In this document: piece after piece, positions 34,515 to 42,744 of the stretch | Layout: the number at the start of each line of letters is the position of its first letter | Position numbering within the stretch: position 1 is the first letter of the stretch | Source: Amaricoccus sp003258405 | GTDB taxonomy: Bacteria > Pseudomonadota > Alphaproteobacteria > Rhodobacterales > Rhodobacteraceae | Assembly (NCBI RefSeq): GCF_043226085.1 | Contig: NZ_CP171225.1 | Location: forward strand, 2,728,001 to 2,792,000 | Direction: 5' to 3' | Length of the DNA stretch: 64,000 nucleotides | Program-made: the position numbers and the translations under genes | Notes under the pieces: model-generated | What the model was told of the DNA's origin: nothing | The model's input: only the letters and a program-made list of their open reading frames with translations | Databases searched by the model: none

Positions 34515-35236
34515 CCCGCAGATCCGCTCTCCCGATCCTCGCCCTCGCGGGCCTCGCCACCGCCTGCACCCCGATCGGCAGACCCCCCGAGATGACCGAG
34601 ATCGGCAGCTACGAGGCCGCGAATGGCACCGGGCTCACCGCGGAGCGCGTGGCGATTGCCGTGCCGGCCCCCGAATCCGCGCGCTATTCCTACCAGAGCG
34701 GCTCGCTCTGGAGCACGAGCCCGAGCGGCCTGCTCGGCGACAAGCGGGCCCGCAAGCTTGGCGACATCCTCACGATCACCATCGACATCGACGAGGAAGC
34801 CAACATCGACAACCAGACCGAACGCCAGCGCACCGGCAGCGAGAGCGCCTCGGTCGGCACCTTCTTCGGCCTCGGCCAGAAGTGGAACAGCGATCTCAAC
34901 CCCAATCTCGAGATGGGCTCGAGCTCGGATTTCTCCGGCTCCGGCTCGGTGAAGCGCAACGAGCAGATCTCGCTCCGCATCGCCGCAACCGTCGTCGACG
35001 TGCTCCCCAACGGCCATCTCGTGGTCCAGGGCGATCAGGAAGTGCGGGTGAACAACGAGCTGCGCAAGCTCATCGTCGCCGGCATCGTCCGGCCAGAGGA
35101 CATCTCGCGCTACAACGAGATCAGCTACGACCGCATCGCGGGCGCGCGCATCTCCTACGGCGGGCGCGGCCAGATCACCAATGTCCAGCAGCCGCGCTGG
35201 GGCCAGCAGATCGTCGATCAGGCGATGCCGTACTAG
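34511..35236 (+). CDS. flgH: Flagellar L-ring lipoprotein FlgH
   Basis: 241-residue outer-membrane lipoprotein forming the L-ring. Lipobox LATAC with C19. Family motifs SLWSTSPSGLLGDKRARKLG, ITIDIDEEANIDN, NGHLVVQGDQEVRVNNELR and GIVRPEDISRYNEISYDRIA. Coupled to flgA by ATGA. About standard length. Confidence 0.95.
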   Translation: MTRRSALPILALAGLATACTPIGRPPEMTEIGSYEAANGTGLTAERVAIAVPAPESARYSYQSGSLWSTSPSGLLGDKRARKLGDILTITIDIDEEANIDNQTERQRTGSESASVGTFFGLGQKWNSDLNPNLEMGSSSDFSGSGSVKRNEQISLRIAATVVDVLPNGHLVVQGDQEVRVNNELRKLIVAGIVRPEDISRYNEISYDRIAGARISYGGRGQITNVQQPRWGQQIVDQAMPY

Positions 35237-35257
35237 GCGAGGGGGGCCACACCGGTG

Positions 35258-35845
35258 ATGAAATTCGTCATTCCCGTCGTGCTTGCCCTTCTCGGGCTCG
35301 GTGCCGGCATCGGCGCGGGCTTCGCGCTCAAGCCGCCGCCGGAGGAAACCGCGGACGCCTGCGCGCCGGGCGCGCCCGCGGCGGAAGGCGGCCATGGCGC
35401 GGCGGAGGCTCCGGCGGCCGAAGGCGCGGACCCTTGCGCGCCCGAACATGCCGAGATCGATCCCTTCGAACCCGAGGAGCCGGCCGCGGCCGAGGCGGAG
35501 CATGGCGGCGAGGGCGAACACCCCCTCTATGTCGCGCTCGAGAAACCCTTCGTCGTGCCGGTCTTCACCAATGAAAAGGTCACGGCGATGATGGTCGTCT
35601 CGCTCTCGGTCGCCACCGTCGGCGAAGACCCCGAGCTCGTCCATGCGCTGGAGCCGCGCCTGCGCGACCGCTTCCTCGAGGTCATGTTCCTCCATTCGAA
35701 TTCCGGCGGCTTCAGCGGCAGCTTCACCACGGGCCGCAAGATGGAGGACCTCAAGACGGCCCTCCTCAAGGCCGCGCGCCAGGTCATGGGCGCCGAGATG
35801 GTGACCGAGGTTCTCGTCACCGAAATCAACCGCCAGGACGTCTGA
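35258..35845 (+). CDS. fliL: Flagellar basal body-associated protein FliL
   Basis: 195-residue stator-associated inner-membrane protein. One N-terminal helix (about 2-24, KFVIPVVLALLGLGAGIGAG), a long Ala/Glu/Pro-rich periplasmic linker (about 28-88), then the FliL domain (YVALEKPFVVPVFTNEKV to the end, with LRDRFLEVMFLHSNSGGF). The linker contains a near-duplicated ADACAP/ADPCAP motif with C35 and C60. An in-frame GTG at 35255 is equally well placed behind GAGGGGGG. Last gene of the plus-strand flagellar run. Mot proteins are not in the window. Confidence 0.86.
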   Translation: MKFVIPVVLALLGLGAGIGAGFALKPPPEETADACAPGAPAAEGGHGAAEAPAAEGADPCAPEHAEIDPFEPEEPAAAEAEHGGEGEHPLYVALEKPFVVPVFTNEKVTAMMVVSLSVATVGEDPELVHALEPRLRDRFLEVMFLHSNSGGFSGSFTTGRKMEDLKTALLKAARQVMGAEMVTEVLVTEINRQDV

Positions 35846-35870
35846 GCCCGGCCGCCCGCGCCGCCGTCGC

Positions 35871-36491
35871 TCAGCGCTCCGTCGCCCCCTTGCCCGCAAG
35901 GATCGCATCGCGAAACCGCGCGATCCGCTTCCGCCGTGTCGCGGGCTGCTTCGCCGCGGCGAGGTTGATCGCATAGCTCCGCTGCCGGCCGGGCGTGAGG
36001 CGCCGGAAGGCCTCCGCAAGTTCGGGATCGGCATCGAGCGCCTCGACCAGTTCCTCCGGCAATTCGGTCTCCGGCGCCGGCTTCGGGGCGCGACGGCCCG
36101 CCTCCGCATGGCCCATCGCCTCCCTCAGATACGCGCCGATGACCTCGGCCATCGCCTCCGGCCGGCCCGTATCGGTGAAGCGGATCGTCCCGGCGTGCCG
36201 CGCGTTCGGCCCCTGCGGCTCGAGAATGCCCTCCGGGTCGCGCATCAGCGCCGCATCGAAGAAGCTCAGCCGGAAATCGCCGCGGAACGCCCCGAGGAGC
36301 GCGATGTTGCGCCCGGCATGCATGTAGCAGGGATGGCCCCATTTCACATGCTCGCTCAGCCCGGCGGCGCGGCATATCCGGCGCAGCGCCGCGAGCCCGG
36401 CGGCCCAGTGGCGTGTCGCGCAATCGGCGGTGTCGAAGCGGGCGCAGCGCCCGCAGCCCTTCGCGAAGTAATCCTCGATCTCGGCAATCAT
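35871..36491 (-). CDS. YdeI/OmpD-associated family protein
   Basis: A 206-residue protein with an N-terminal DUF1801-like domain (VKWGHPCYMHAGRNIALLGA, FRLSFFDAALM) and a C-terminal YdeI/OmpD-associated motif (ELPEELVEALDADPELAEAF, TPGRQRSYAINLAAAKQPAT, RKRIARFRDAI). Function unknown; the C-terminal helices resemble bacteriocin-protection annotations only by name. Four cysteines in the first 45 residues (CGRCARFDTADC) are unusual for the family. It sits between fliL and the export operon but has no evident flagellar link. Confidence 0.8.
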   Translation of the reverse strand: MIAEIEDYFAKGCGRCARFDTADCATRHWAAGLAALRRICRAAGLSEHVKWGHPCYMHAGRNIALLGAFRGDFRLSFFDAALMRDPEGILEPQGPNARHAGTIRFTDTGRPEAMAEVIGAYLREAMGHAEAGRRAPKPAPETELPEELVEALDADPELAEAFRRLTPGRQRSYAINLAAAKQPATRRKRIARFRDAILAGKGATER

Positions 36492-36570
36492 CGCGCGCGC
36501 CGCCTCCCTGCTCCGAGCCTACGCCGCCGCAGGGCAGGAGAAAACCGGCGTCTTGCGCGCCCCCGTGCGA

Positions 36571-36990
36571 TCAATCCCTCTGCGGCTTCACCGGCGGCGC
36601 CTCGCGTTCCTGGCGGGCGGCGCGGCGTTCGGCCACATCGTGGGCGGCGCGCTCGCGCAGGCGCTCGAGCGCCTCGTGCTTGCCGAGGCTCTGGGCCGCG
36701 ACCTGGCGGAGCTGCGCAATCCGCTTGGCAAGCTCGGCCCGGCGCTTGCGGGCGATGGCGATGTGCTGATCGGCCCAGGCCATGCGCAGCGCGGTCTGGG
36801 CATAGGGCATCGGCCCCGGATTCTCCCCGAAGCTTTCGAGATCGCGCATCGGCAGCCGGGCGAACTCCTCGATCGCCTCGGCAAGCCTGCGGTCCTCCGA
36901 GACCGCCGCCTCCAGTTCGGCGAGGTCGCGGGCCTTGCGCGCCTCGGCGAGCGCGGCGAGCTGGCGGAGCTGGTCGGGGGTCATGCTCAT
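36571..36990 (-). CDS. Coiled-coil protein coupled to flhB, FliJ candidate
   Basis: A 139-residue, highly charged protein predicted to form two long helices: residues 5-45 (LRQLAALAEARKARDLAELE) and 65-125 (ADQHIAIARKRRAELAKRIA, LERLRERAAHDVAERRAARQ), joined by a short Pro/Gly turn (FGENPGPMPY). Size, antiparallel coiled-coil pattern and translational coupling to flhB (ATGA overlap) fit FliJ, the export-gate stalk that works with FliI. Sequence similarity to FliJ is not recognisable by eye, so this is inference. It is the last gene of the SLT-flhA-fliR-flhB operon. Confidence 0.7.
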   Translation of the reverse strand: MSMTPDQLRQLAALAEARKARDLAELEAAVSEDRRLAEAIEEFARLPMRDLESFGENPGPMPYAQTALRMAWADQHIAIARKRRAELAKRIAQLRQVAAQSLGKHEALERLRERAAHDVAERRAARQEREAPPVKPQRD

Positions 36991-38081
36991 GTGTCACCTC
37001 TGGCACGGGCGGCCTTGCGGAGGCTGTCGGCGAAACGGATCGCCGCGGCCACGGCGCGGTAATGATCGGGCAGGATCTCCTGGCCGATCTCGACGGTCGC
37101 GTGCAGCGCCCGTGCGGTCGGCGGGTCGCTGTGGATCGGGATCTGCGCGGTCTCGGCGATCTCGCGGATCCGGAGCGCGATCTCGTTCTCGCCCTTGGCG
37201 ACACAGACCGGCGCCGAGCCCTTCTCGCGCGACCATTGCAGCGCCACCGCGTAATGCGTCGGGTTCACGATGATCACGTCGGCCTTCGGCACGTCGAGCA
37301 GCATCCGGTTCATCGCGATGGCCTGGGCGCGCTGGCGGCGCTGGGCCTTCATGTGCGGATCGCCCTCGGCCTCCTTCACCTCTTCCTTGAGGTCCTGGTA
37401 GGACATCTTGAGCTTGCGGGCGTGGTCGAAGCGCTGCCAGAGCACGTCCACGGCCGCGATCACCGTTGCGATCAGGCAGACCACCGCCAGCAGGATCTTC
37501 AGCGAATCCATCATCAGCGTCGCGGTGACATGCGCCTCCGAGCGCGCCGCGCCGATCATCCGGTCGAGATCGCCGCGCAGATAGATCGCGAGCGCGATGG
37601 CGATCGCCGAGAGCTTGACGAAGGATTTCGCGAATTCGACGAGCCCGGTCGGCCCGAACTTCTGCTTGGCGTTCGAGAGCGGCGAGATCTTGTTGAGCTT
37701 GGGCTGGAGCTTCTCGCCCGAGAAGGTCACCGCCCGCTGCGCGATGAGGCTCACCACCACCGCGGCGATGGGAATGAGGAAGAACGGCCCGAGCGCCCAG
37801 AGCGCTTCGGAGAGGATGCTGCCCAGCATCCGCGGCCCCCCCGGCCCGAGGATATGGCCCACGAGCCGGTCGGGCTGCGAGATGAAGATCATCAGCACCG
37901 AGGCCGCCTGCTCGATGGCAAAGCTTCCCACCGTCATCACCACCCCGAGGAGCGCGAGATAGACGAGCGCCGCGGTCAGATCCTGCGAGCGCGGGATGTT
38001 GCCCTTCTTGCGCGCCTCCTGCAGCCGCTGCGGTGTCGGGTCGAATGTCTTCTCGCCGCCGCCTCCCGAGTCCTCGCTCAT
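36987..38081 (-). CDS. flhB: Flagellar export switch protein FlhB
   Basis: 364-residue export-gate component. Four N-terminal transmembrane helices (about 35-215) after the conserved EKTFDPTPQRLQEARKKGNI start, and a cytoplasmic domain with the autocleavage motif N273-PTH (IIVNPTHYAVAL), which switches export from rod/hook to filament substrates. ATGA overlaps at both ends couple it to fliR and to the small coiled-coil gene. Confidence 0.96.
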   Translation of the reverse strand: MSEDSGGGGEKTFDPTPQRLQEARKKGNIPRSQDLTAALVYLALLGVVMTVGSFAIEQAASVLMIFISQPDRLVGHILGPGGPRMLGSILSEALWALGPFFLIPIAAVVVSLIAQRAVTFSGEKLQPKLNKISPLSNAKQKFGPTGLVEFAKSFVKLSAIAIALAIYLRGDLDRMIGAARSEAHVTATLMMDSLKILLAVVCLIATVIAAVDVLWQRFDHARKLKMSYQDLKEEVKEAEGDPHMKAQRRQRAQAIAMNRMLLDVPKADVIIVNPTHYAVALQWSREKGSAPVCVAKGENEIALRIREIAETAQIPIHSDPPTARALHATVEIGQEILPDHYRAVAAAIRFADSLRKAARARGDT

Positions 38082-38857
38082 CGCGGCATCCCGAGCGGCA
38101 GCGCCAGCACCTCGTCAAGCCGGGCGTGCCAGAAGGTAAGCATGAGCGGCCCGGCGAGCAGCAGGAGCAGGATCGAGGCCGCGACGATCGCCGGGGCGCC
38201 GATGAAGGCCACCATGAGCGAGGGCATCGCCTTGTTGATCGCCCCGAGCGAGACGTTGTAGGCAAACGCCGTCAGCACGAAGGGGGCCGCGAGCGAGAAG
38301 CCGAGCGCGAAGGCCGAGGCCACCCGCGCCGTGCCCCAGGCGGCAACGTCCGCGGCCGGCACCGGCAGCCCCATCGGCAGGATCTCGTAGGAGCGCGCCA
38401 TCAGCAGCGCGGCCTTCACATGCAGCCCCGAGACCACCGCGAGCGTCACCCCGGCGAGCATCATCAGGTTGCCGATCGCGGGCATCGGGTCGGGCGCGAT
38501 GCCCGAGCCGAAGACCTGCGCGAGCGAGGTCGATTGCGCCGCGACCGAGCCCGCGAACTGGAGCGCGAAGACCATGAACCGGATCGAGAGCCCGAGCAGC
38601 AGCCCGATGCCGGCCTCGATCCCCATCATCAGCGCAAGGGGGCGCGCCGGGTCCGGGCTCCGCGCCGGATCGGCCACCATCGGCCAGACCACGAGCGTGA
38701 AGGCGATGGTGAGCCCGAGCCGCACCCGCGCCGGGATCGCGTTGTCGCCGAAGGCCGGCAGCAGGAACATCACCCCGCCCACCCGCATGAAGACGAGCAC
38801 GAACCCCGCAAACCCGGCCTGCGTCAGGTCGAGTAGCCGGGCGAGCCCCTCCATCAT
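38078..38857 (-). CDS. fliR: Flagellar export gate protein FliR
   Basis: 259-residue inner-membrane protein with about six helices; VFMRVGGVMFLLPAFGDNAI, MGIEAGIGLLLGLSIRFMVF and FALQFAGSVAAQ match FliR. Forms the export channel with FliP and FliQ. It starts one base after flhA ends and overlaps flhB by 4 bases. Confidence 0.94.
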   Translation of the reverse strand: MMEGLARLLDLTQAGFAGFVLVFMRVGGVMFLLPAFGDNAIPARVRLGLTIAFTLVVWPMVADPARSPDPARPLALMMGIEAGIGLLLGLSIRFMVFALQFAGSVAAQSTSLAQVFGSGIAPDPMPAIGNLMMLAGVTLAVVSGLHVKAALLMARSYEILPMGLPVPAADVAAWGTARVASAFALGFSLAAPFVLTAFAYNVSLGAINKAMPSLMVAFIGAPAIVAASILLLLLAGPLMLTFWHARLDEVLALPLGMPR

Positions 38858-38858
38858 C

Positions 38859-40949
38859 TCAGGCGAGCCCCAGCACGGCCGGCCGCGCCGAGGTGCCGAT
38901 CTCCTCGAAGGAAAGCACCGGGTTGCGGATCCCCTTCGCGGTCAGCACCGTGTGCAGGAACCGCCGCCGCTTGGTCGAGGTCACCACCGCCGGATAGCGC
39001 CCCTGGCCGCCGGCATGGGCGATCTTCTCGGCGATCGCATTGGCGAGCCGGTTGAACTCGGCGGGCGGCAGCGCCACGTCGACGATCCCCGACCCCTCGG
39101 GCAGCTGATACTTCTGGAACATCTCCTCCCAGCTCGGATTGAGCTGGATGAGCGGCAGCGCCCCGTCGGCCTCGCGCAGCTCCGAGATGAGCTGGAACCC
39201 GAGCCGGTGGCGCACATGCTCGCAGATCGCCTCTGGGCTCACCTGCGGGCTGTAGACCTCGCCGATCGCCTCGAGGATGAGCGGCAGGTTGCGGATCGAA
39301 ACCCGCTCCTCGAGCAGGAGCCGCAGCACCGACTGCAGCGCGTCGGTCGGGAACTTGTCGGGAATGAACTCGTCGAGCATCCGCTTGTTCGCCTCCGCCC
39401 GCCGCCCGTCGGAGAGCGAGGTGAACTCGTCGAGCAGCTTGCGCAGCGCGCGGCGGTTGAGGAGCCGCCCGAAATTCGACTTCACCGTCTCGAGGAGATG
39501 CGTCGCCACCACCTCCGTCGGGCTCACCACCGAGAGCCCCATCAGCGCCGCCTCCTCCTGGAGCGAGGGATCGACCCAGCGGGCCGGCGCGCCATAGACC
39601 GGCTCGGCCACCAGACGGCCCTCGGGCGAGGGCGCCTTGTCGTCGGGCAGGAGCACCAGCACCTTGCGCGTCTCGATCTGGCCGCGCGCCGTATCCACCC
39701 CCTGGATGCGGATGACATAGCTCGAGCGGGCCAGGGCGGGATTGTCGGTCAGACGGATCTCGGGCATCACGAAGCCGAACTCGGTCGCGATGTGGTTGCG
39801 CATGTTGGCGATGCGCGCATCGAGCCCCGTCACCTCGTCCATCACCACCGGCACGAGGTCGGGCGCGAACTCCATGTGGATCTCGTCGATGTCGAGCAGG
39901 TCGCCGAGGGATTTCTTCGAGACGGGCTTCGTCGCCTCGGCCTGCTTCTTGGCCTCCGCCTCGTCCTCCGCCTTCCTCTTGCGGCTGGCCGAGAGGTATC
40001 CCGCCGCCCCGAGGCAGCCCGCGCCGATCAGGAACGGCACGAACGGCATCCCCGGAATGAAGGCGAAGAGCGCCATCAGCACCGCGACGGTGCCGAGCGC
40101 CTTGGGATAGCCGCCGAGCTGGCGCATGAGCGCATTGTCGGTCGAACCGACCACGCCGCCCTTCGAGAGCAGCATGGCGGTCGCGATCGAGATGATGACC
40201 GAGGGGATCTGGCTCACCAGCCCGTCGCCCACCGTCAGGATCGAATAGGTCTGGAACGCCTTGCCGATCGGCATGTGATGGACCAGCACGCCCATCGCGA
40301 GCCCCATGACGAGGTTCATGAGCGTGATGAGCAGCCCCGCGATCGCATCGCCCTTCACGAATTTCGAGGCGCCGTCGAGCGAGCCGAAGAAGGTCGTCTC
40401 CTCCTGCTCGATCCGCCGCCGCTCGCTCGCTTCCTTGTGGTTGATCGCCCCGGCCGCCATGTCGCTGTCGATGGCGAGCTGCTTGCCGGGCATCCCGTCG
40501 AGGGCGAAGCGTGCGCCCACCTCGGCCATGCGGCCCGCGCCCTTGGTGATGACGATGAAGTTCACGATCAGCAGCACGCAGAACACCACGAGGCCCAGAA
40601 AGACCGAGCCCCCCATCACGAACATCGCGAAGCCCTCGATCACGTCGCCCGCCGCCGCCGTGCCGGTATGGCCCTGGCCGATGATGAGCTTGGTGGAGGA
40701 GACGTTGAGCGAGAGCCGGAGCATGAGGCTCGCGAGCAGCACCGTCGGGAAGGCCGAGAAGTCGAGCGGCCGCTGGATGAAGAGCGTGATGGTGAAGATG
40801 AGGATCGCCAGCCCGAACGAGGCCGAGAGCCCCAGATCGAGGATCCAGGACGGCATCGGCAGCACCATCATCACGATGACCGCCATCAGCGCCATCGAAA
40901 GCAGGATGGTCGGCTGGAAGAGGCTCGCGATCGTCAGGTTCTTGGGCAT
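38859..40949 (-). CDS. flhA: Flagellar export gate protein FlhA
   Basis: 696-residue export-gate nonamer subunit. The N-terminal membrane domain (about 1-330, eight helices) includes the FHIPEP-family cytoplasmic loop RFALDGMPGKQLAIDSDMAA. The C-terminal cytoplasmic domain (about 360-696) ends with RPAVLGLA and contains LREADGALPLIQLNPSWEEM. Both are full length. Upstream, 13 bp away, is the lytic transglycosylase gene; downstream, fliR. Confidence 0.97.
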   Translation of the reverse strand: MPKNLTIASLFQPTILLSMALMAVIVMMVLPMPSWILDLGLSASFGLAILIFTITLFIQRPLDFSAFPTVLLASLMLRLSLNVSSTKLIIGQGHTGTAAAGDVIEGFAMFVMGGSVFLGLVVFCVLLIVNFIVITKGAGRMAEVGARFALDGMPGKQLAIDSDMAAGAINHKEASERRRIEQEETTFFGSLDGASKFVKGDAIAGLLITLMNLVMGLAMGVLVHHMPIGKAFQTYSILTVGDGLVSQIPSVIISIATAMLLSKGGVVGSTDNALMRQLGGYPKALGTVAVLMALFAFIPGMPFVPFLIGAGCLGAAGYLSASRKRKAEDEAEAKKQAEATKPVSKKSLGDLLDIDEIHMEFAPDLVPVVMDEVTGLDARIANMRNHIATEFGFVMPEIRLTDNPALARSSYVIRIQGVDTARGQIETRKVLVLLPDDKAPSPEGRLVAEPVYGAPARWVDPSLQEEAALMGLSVVSPTEVVATHLLETVKSNFGRLLNRRALRKLLDEFTSLSDGRRAEANKRMLDEFIPDKFPTDALQSVLRLLLEERVSIRNLPLILEAIGEVYSPQVSPEAICEHVRHRLGFQLISELREADGALPLIQLNPSWEEMFQKYQLPEGSGIVDVALPPAEFNRLANAIAEKIAHAGGQGRYPAVVTSTKRRRFLHTVLTAKGIRNPVLSFEEIGTSARPAVLGLA

Positions 40950-40962
40950 GGTCCCCCGCGGC

Positions 40963-41835
40963 TCAATAGAGGCTCCCGCCCGGCGCGGTGAGGAGCGGCG
41001 TGCCCTCCGTCAGCAGCGAGCCGCGCCCCTCGTTGAGGAGCGAGCCCGCCGCCGGCAGGAAGAGCATGCCGGCCACGCCGCCCGGCGCTGGTGCGGGCGG
41101 CGGCCCGAGCTCCTGCCGCCGTGCCTCGTAGGCCTGCCGCTGCGCCTCCCAGCGCTCGGCGCGGCTCATCCGGCCGCCGGCGCCGTCCGCGCCGAGGGCA
41201 AGCGCCCGGAGCGGCGAGCCGAGGGGCGGGGTGCGGGTCGGCACATAGTCGGCGAGCTGCGAGGCACCGCCCTCGATCAGCGAGGGGTCGATGCCCGCGA
41301 GGATGCGGTCGAAGCGCTTGCGGTAGATCGTGGCGTATTCCGGGCTCAGCGAGTGATAGGCGCCCGCCGCCGCCGACCAGTCGCCGCGCTCCTCGTAGAG
41401 CGTGCGCAGGAACTGCGCGGCATAGGTCGCGGTCCATTCGGGGTTGAACATGTCCTCGAGGCTCGGGAAGGCATGGCCGTGCCAGCGGTAGTTGATCTGG
41501 ACGCAGCCCACATCGAAGCTCTTGCGCCCGTCTGCGAGGCTCTGCTTGCCGAAGGCGAGCGCTTCTTCCTTGTTCTTGAACCAGAATCCCTTGCCTTCCC
41601 GGTTGATCGCCCAGGGCCAGGGCCGGAGCCGCCCGCCGGTCATCCGCCCGGTCTCGGTCAGCGAGATGGCATAGAGCACCTCGGGCGGCACGCCGCCGCG
41701 CCGGGCGGCATTGAGGATCGCCCGCTCGCAGAGCGCTGCGGCATATTCCTCGTCATCCTCGCGCAGAGGTGCCGCCTGCGCGATGGTCGCCAGCGCAAGT
41801 GCCATTCCGAGCCCCAGGATGATCCGGGCCAACAC
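40963..41835 (-). CDS. Lytic transglycosylase in flagellar export operon
   Basis: A 290-residue exported protein. Signal peptide MLARIILGLGMALALATIA ending at AQA, then an SLT domain: catalytic glutamate in LYAISLTETGR, KSFDVGCVQINYRWHG and WSAAAGAYHSLSPEYATIY. The C-terminal third is Ala/Pro-rich and disordered. The frame starts earlier at a TTG, but GGAGGAG about ten bases before GTG 41835 and the signal peptide fit better. First gene before flhA. In Rhodobacter, the dedicated transglycosylase SltF opens peptidoglycan for the rod because FlgJ lacks a muramidase domain; this is a candidate for that job. Confidence 0.84.
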   Translation of the reverse strand: MLARIILGLGMALALATIAQAAPLREDDEEYAAALCERAILNAARRGGVPPEVLYAISLTETGRMTGGRLRPWPWAINREGKGFWFKNKEEALAFGKQSLADGRKSFDVGCVQINYRWHGHAFPSLEDMFNPEWTATYAAQFLRTLYEERGDWSAAAGAYHSLSPEYATIYRKRFDRILAGIDPSLIEGGASQLADYVPTRTPPLGSPLRALALGADGAGGRMSRAERWEAQRQAYEARRQELGPPPAPAPGGVAGMLFLPAAGSLLNEGRGSLLTEGTPLLTAPGGSLY

Positions 41836-41944
41836 GGGGAAGCTTCTCCTCCAACCACCGAATGGCCAAGCTCTAGGCAAGCTTGGTTACCAGTCGGTTA
41901 GCGGTCCCCGCCGGGCGATAACCCTTTCGCGAGGGACGGGGCAT

Positions 41945-41965
41945 CCCCCCACCCCCCTCCCCCCC
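41945..41965 (-). promoter_or_regulatory. G-tract (quadruplex-capable) leader element
   Basis: On the minus strand the bases read seven G, A, six G, T, six G, about 110 bases upstream of the transglycosylase start and so within the promoter or leader of the export operon. Such a run can form a G-quadruplex in DNA or RNA and is prone to slippage. Function not known. Confidence 0.5.
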
Positions 41966-42059
41966 GCGCGCCACCGGTCGTGGCGGCGGCCGGTCTCACC
42001 GGCGCACGCGGCGCCGATTCATGATTTGTTTACGGAAAAATCCAGTGATTTCAGCGGTG

Positions 42060-42082
42060 TTTTCACATTTTCACGGTGAAAA
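42060..42082. repeat. TTTTCAC direct and inverted repeats
   Basis: TTTTCAC occurs at 42060-42066 and 42068-42074, and the second copy forms TTTTCAC-G-GTGAAAA (42068-42082), a perfect 7-bp inverted repeat. It lies just past the btaB stop and ahead of the export operon; AT-rich against a GC-rich background. Could be an operator or the end of the bta transcript. Confidence 0.4.
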
Positions 42083-42090
42083 GCCCGATT

Positions 42091-42744
42091 TCACCGCCGC
42101 CGGAGCACCCCGTACTGGGCATAGCTTCCGTGCAGCGGTTCCCATCGCACCTCCGCCCCGGACTTCGCGGCGATCTCCCCGAGCGCCGCCTCGAGGTCGC
42201 TGCGCGGCGTCACATGGAATTTCCCGAGCCAGGCCGCGAGCCCCGTCCGGAACCAGCCCGGCAGGCGCTCCTGCCGTCCGAAATCCACCACATGCAGCGC
42301 GCCGCCGGGGGCGAGCTTGCCCGCCGCCTCCTCCAGCGCCCGCCTCCAGTCCGGGATCATCGAAAGCGCGTAGGAAAACACCACCCGCTCGAACACCGGC
42401 TCCCCGAAGAGCGCCCCGGCATCGAAGCCGCAGGCATCGCCTTCACCAAGGCGGGCGCTCTCGCCGAGCTTCTTCCGCGCCGAGCGCAGCATCTCCGAGG
42501 AGATGTCGAGCCCGAAGCGGCGTGCGCCGGGATAGCGCCGGCCGATGAGGGCGAGGTTCCGCCCCGTGCCGCAGCCGATCTCCAGCACCCGCCCGCCCTC
42601 GGGCGGATCGAGATGCGCGATCAGATGGTCGCGGCCAAAGAGGAAATACTTGCGCGACGCGTCATAGATCCAGCGCTGGCGCCGGTAGACCGCATTCATG
42701 AGCTCGCCGTGGGAGTTCGCGAGGCCCGCCATGCCGCCGCTCAT
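42091..42744 (-). CDS. btaB: BtaB-type N-methyltransferase
   Basis: 217-residue SAM methyltransferase that, by family, trimethylates diacylglyceryl-homoserine to the betaine lipid DGTS. SAM motif I VLEIGCGTGRNLALIG, then FGLDISSEMLRSARKK and VVFSYALSMIPDWRRAL. The N-terminal YRRQRWIYDASRKYFLFGRD is typical of BtaB. It overlaps the end of btaA by 4 bases, the usual pair. Betaine lipids replace phospholipids under phosphate starvation. Confidence 0.93.
   Translation of the reverse strand: MSGGMAGLANSHGELMNAVYRRQRWIYDASRKYFLFGRDHLIAHLDPPEGGRVLEIGCGTGRNLALIGRRYPGARRFGLDISSEMLRSARKKLGESARLGEGDACGFDAGALFGEPVFERVVFSYALSMIPDWRRALEEAAGKLAPGGALHVVDFGRQERLPGWFRTGLAAWLGKFHVTPRSDLEAALGEIAAKSGAEVRWEPLHGSYAQYGVLRRR

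Noticed and set aside
35871..36491. Bacteriocin-immunity role for the YdeI-like protein
   Set aside because: The name comes from loose family annotation; nothing in the sequence or neighbours supports it.
38469..40991. 840-codon open frame on plus, opposite flhA/fliR
   Set aside because: His/Arg/Asp-rich shadow without motifs or ribosome site; the minus-strand genes are unambiguous.
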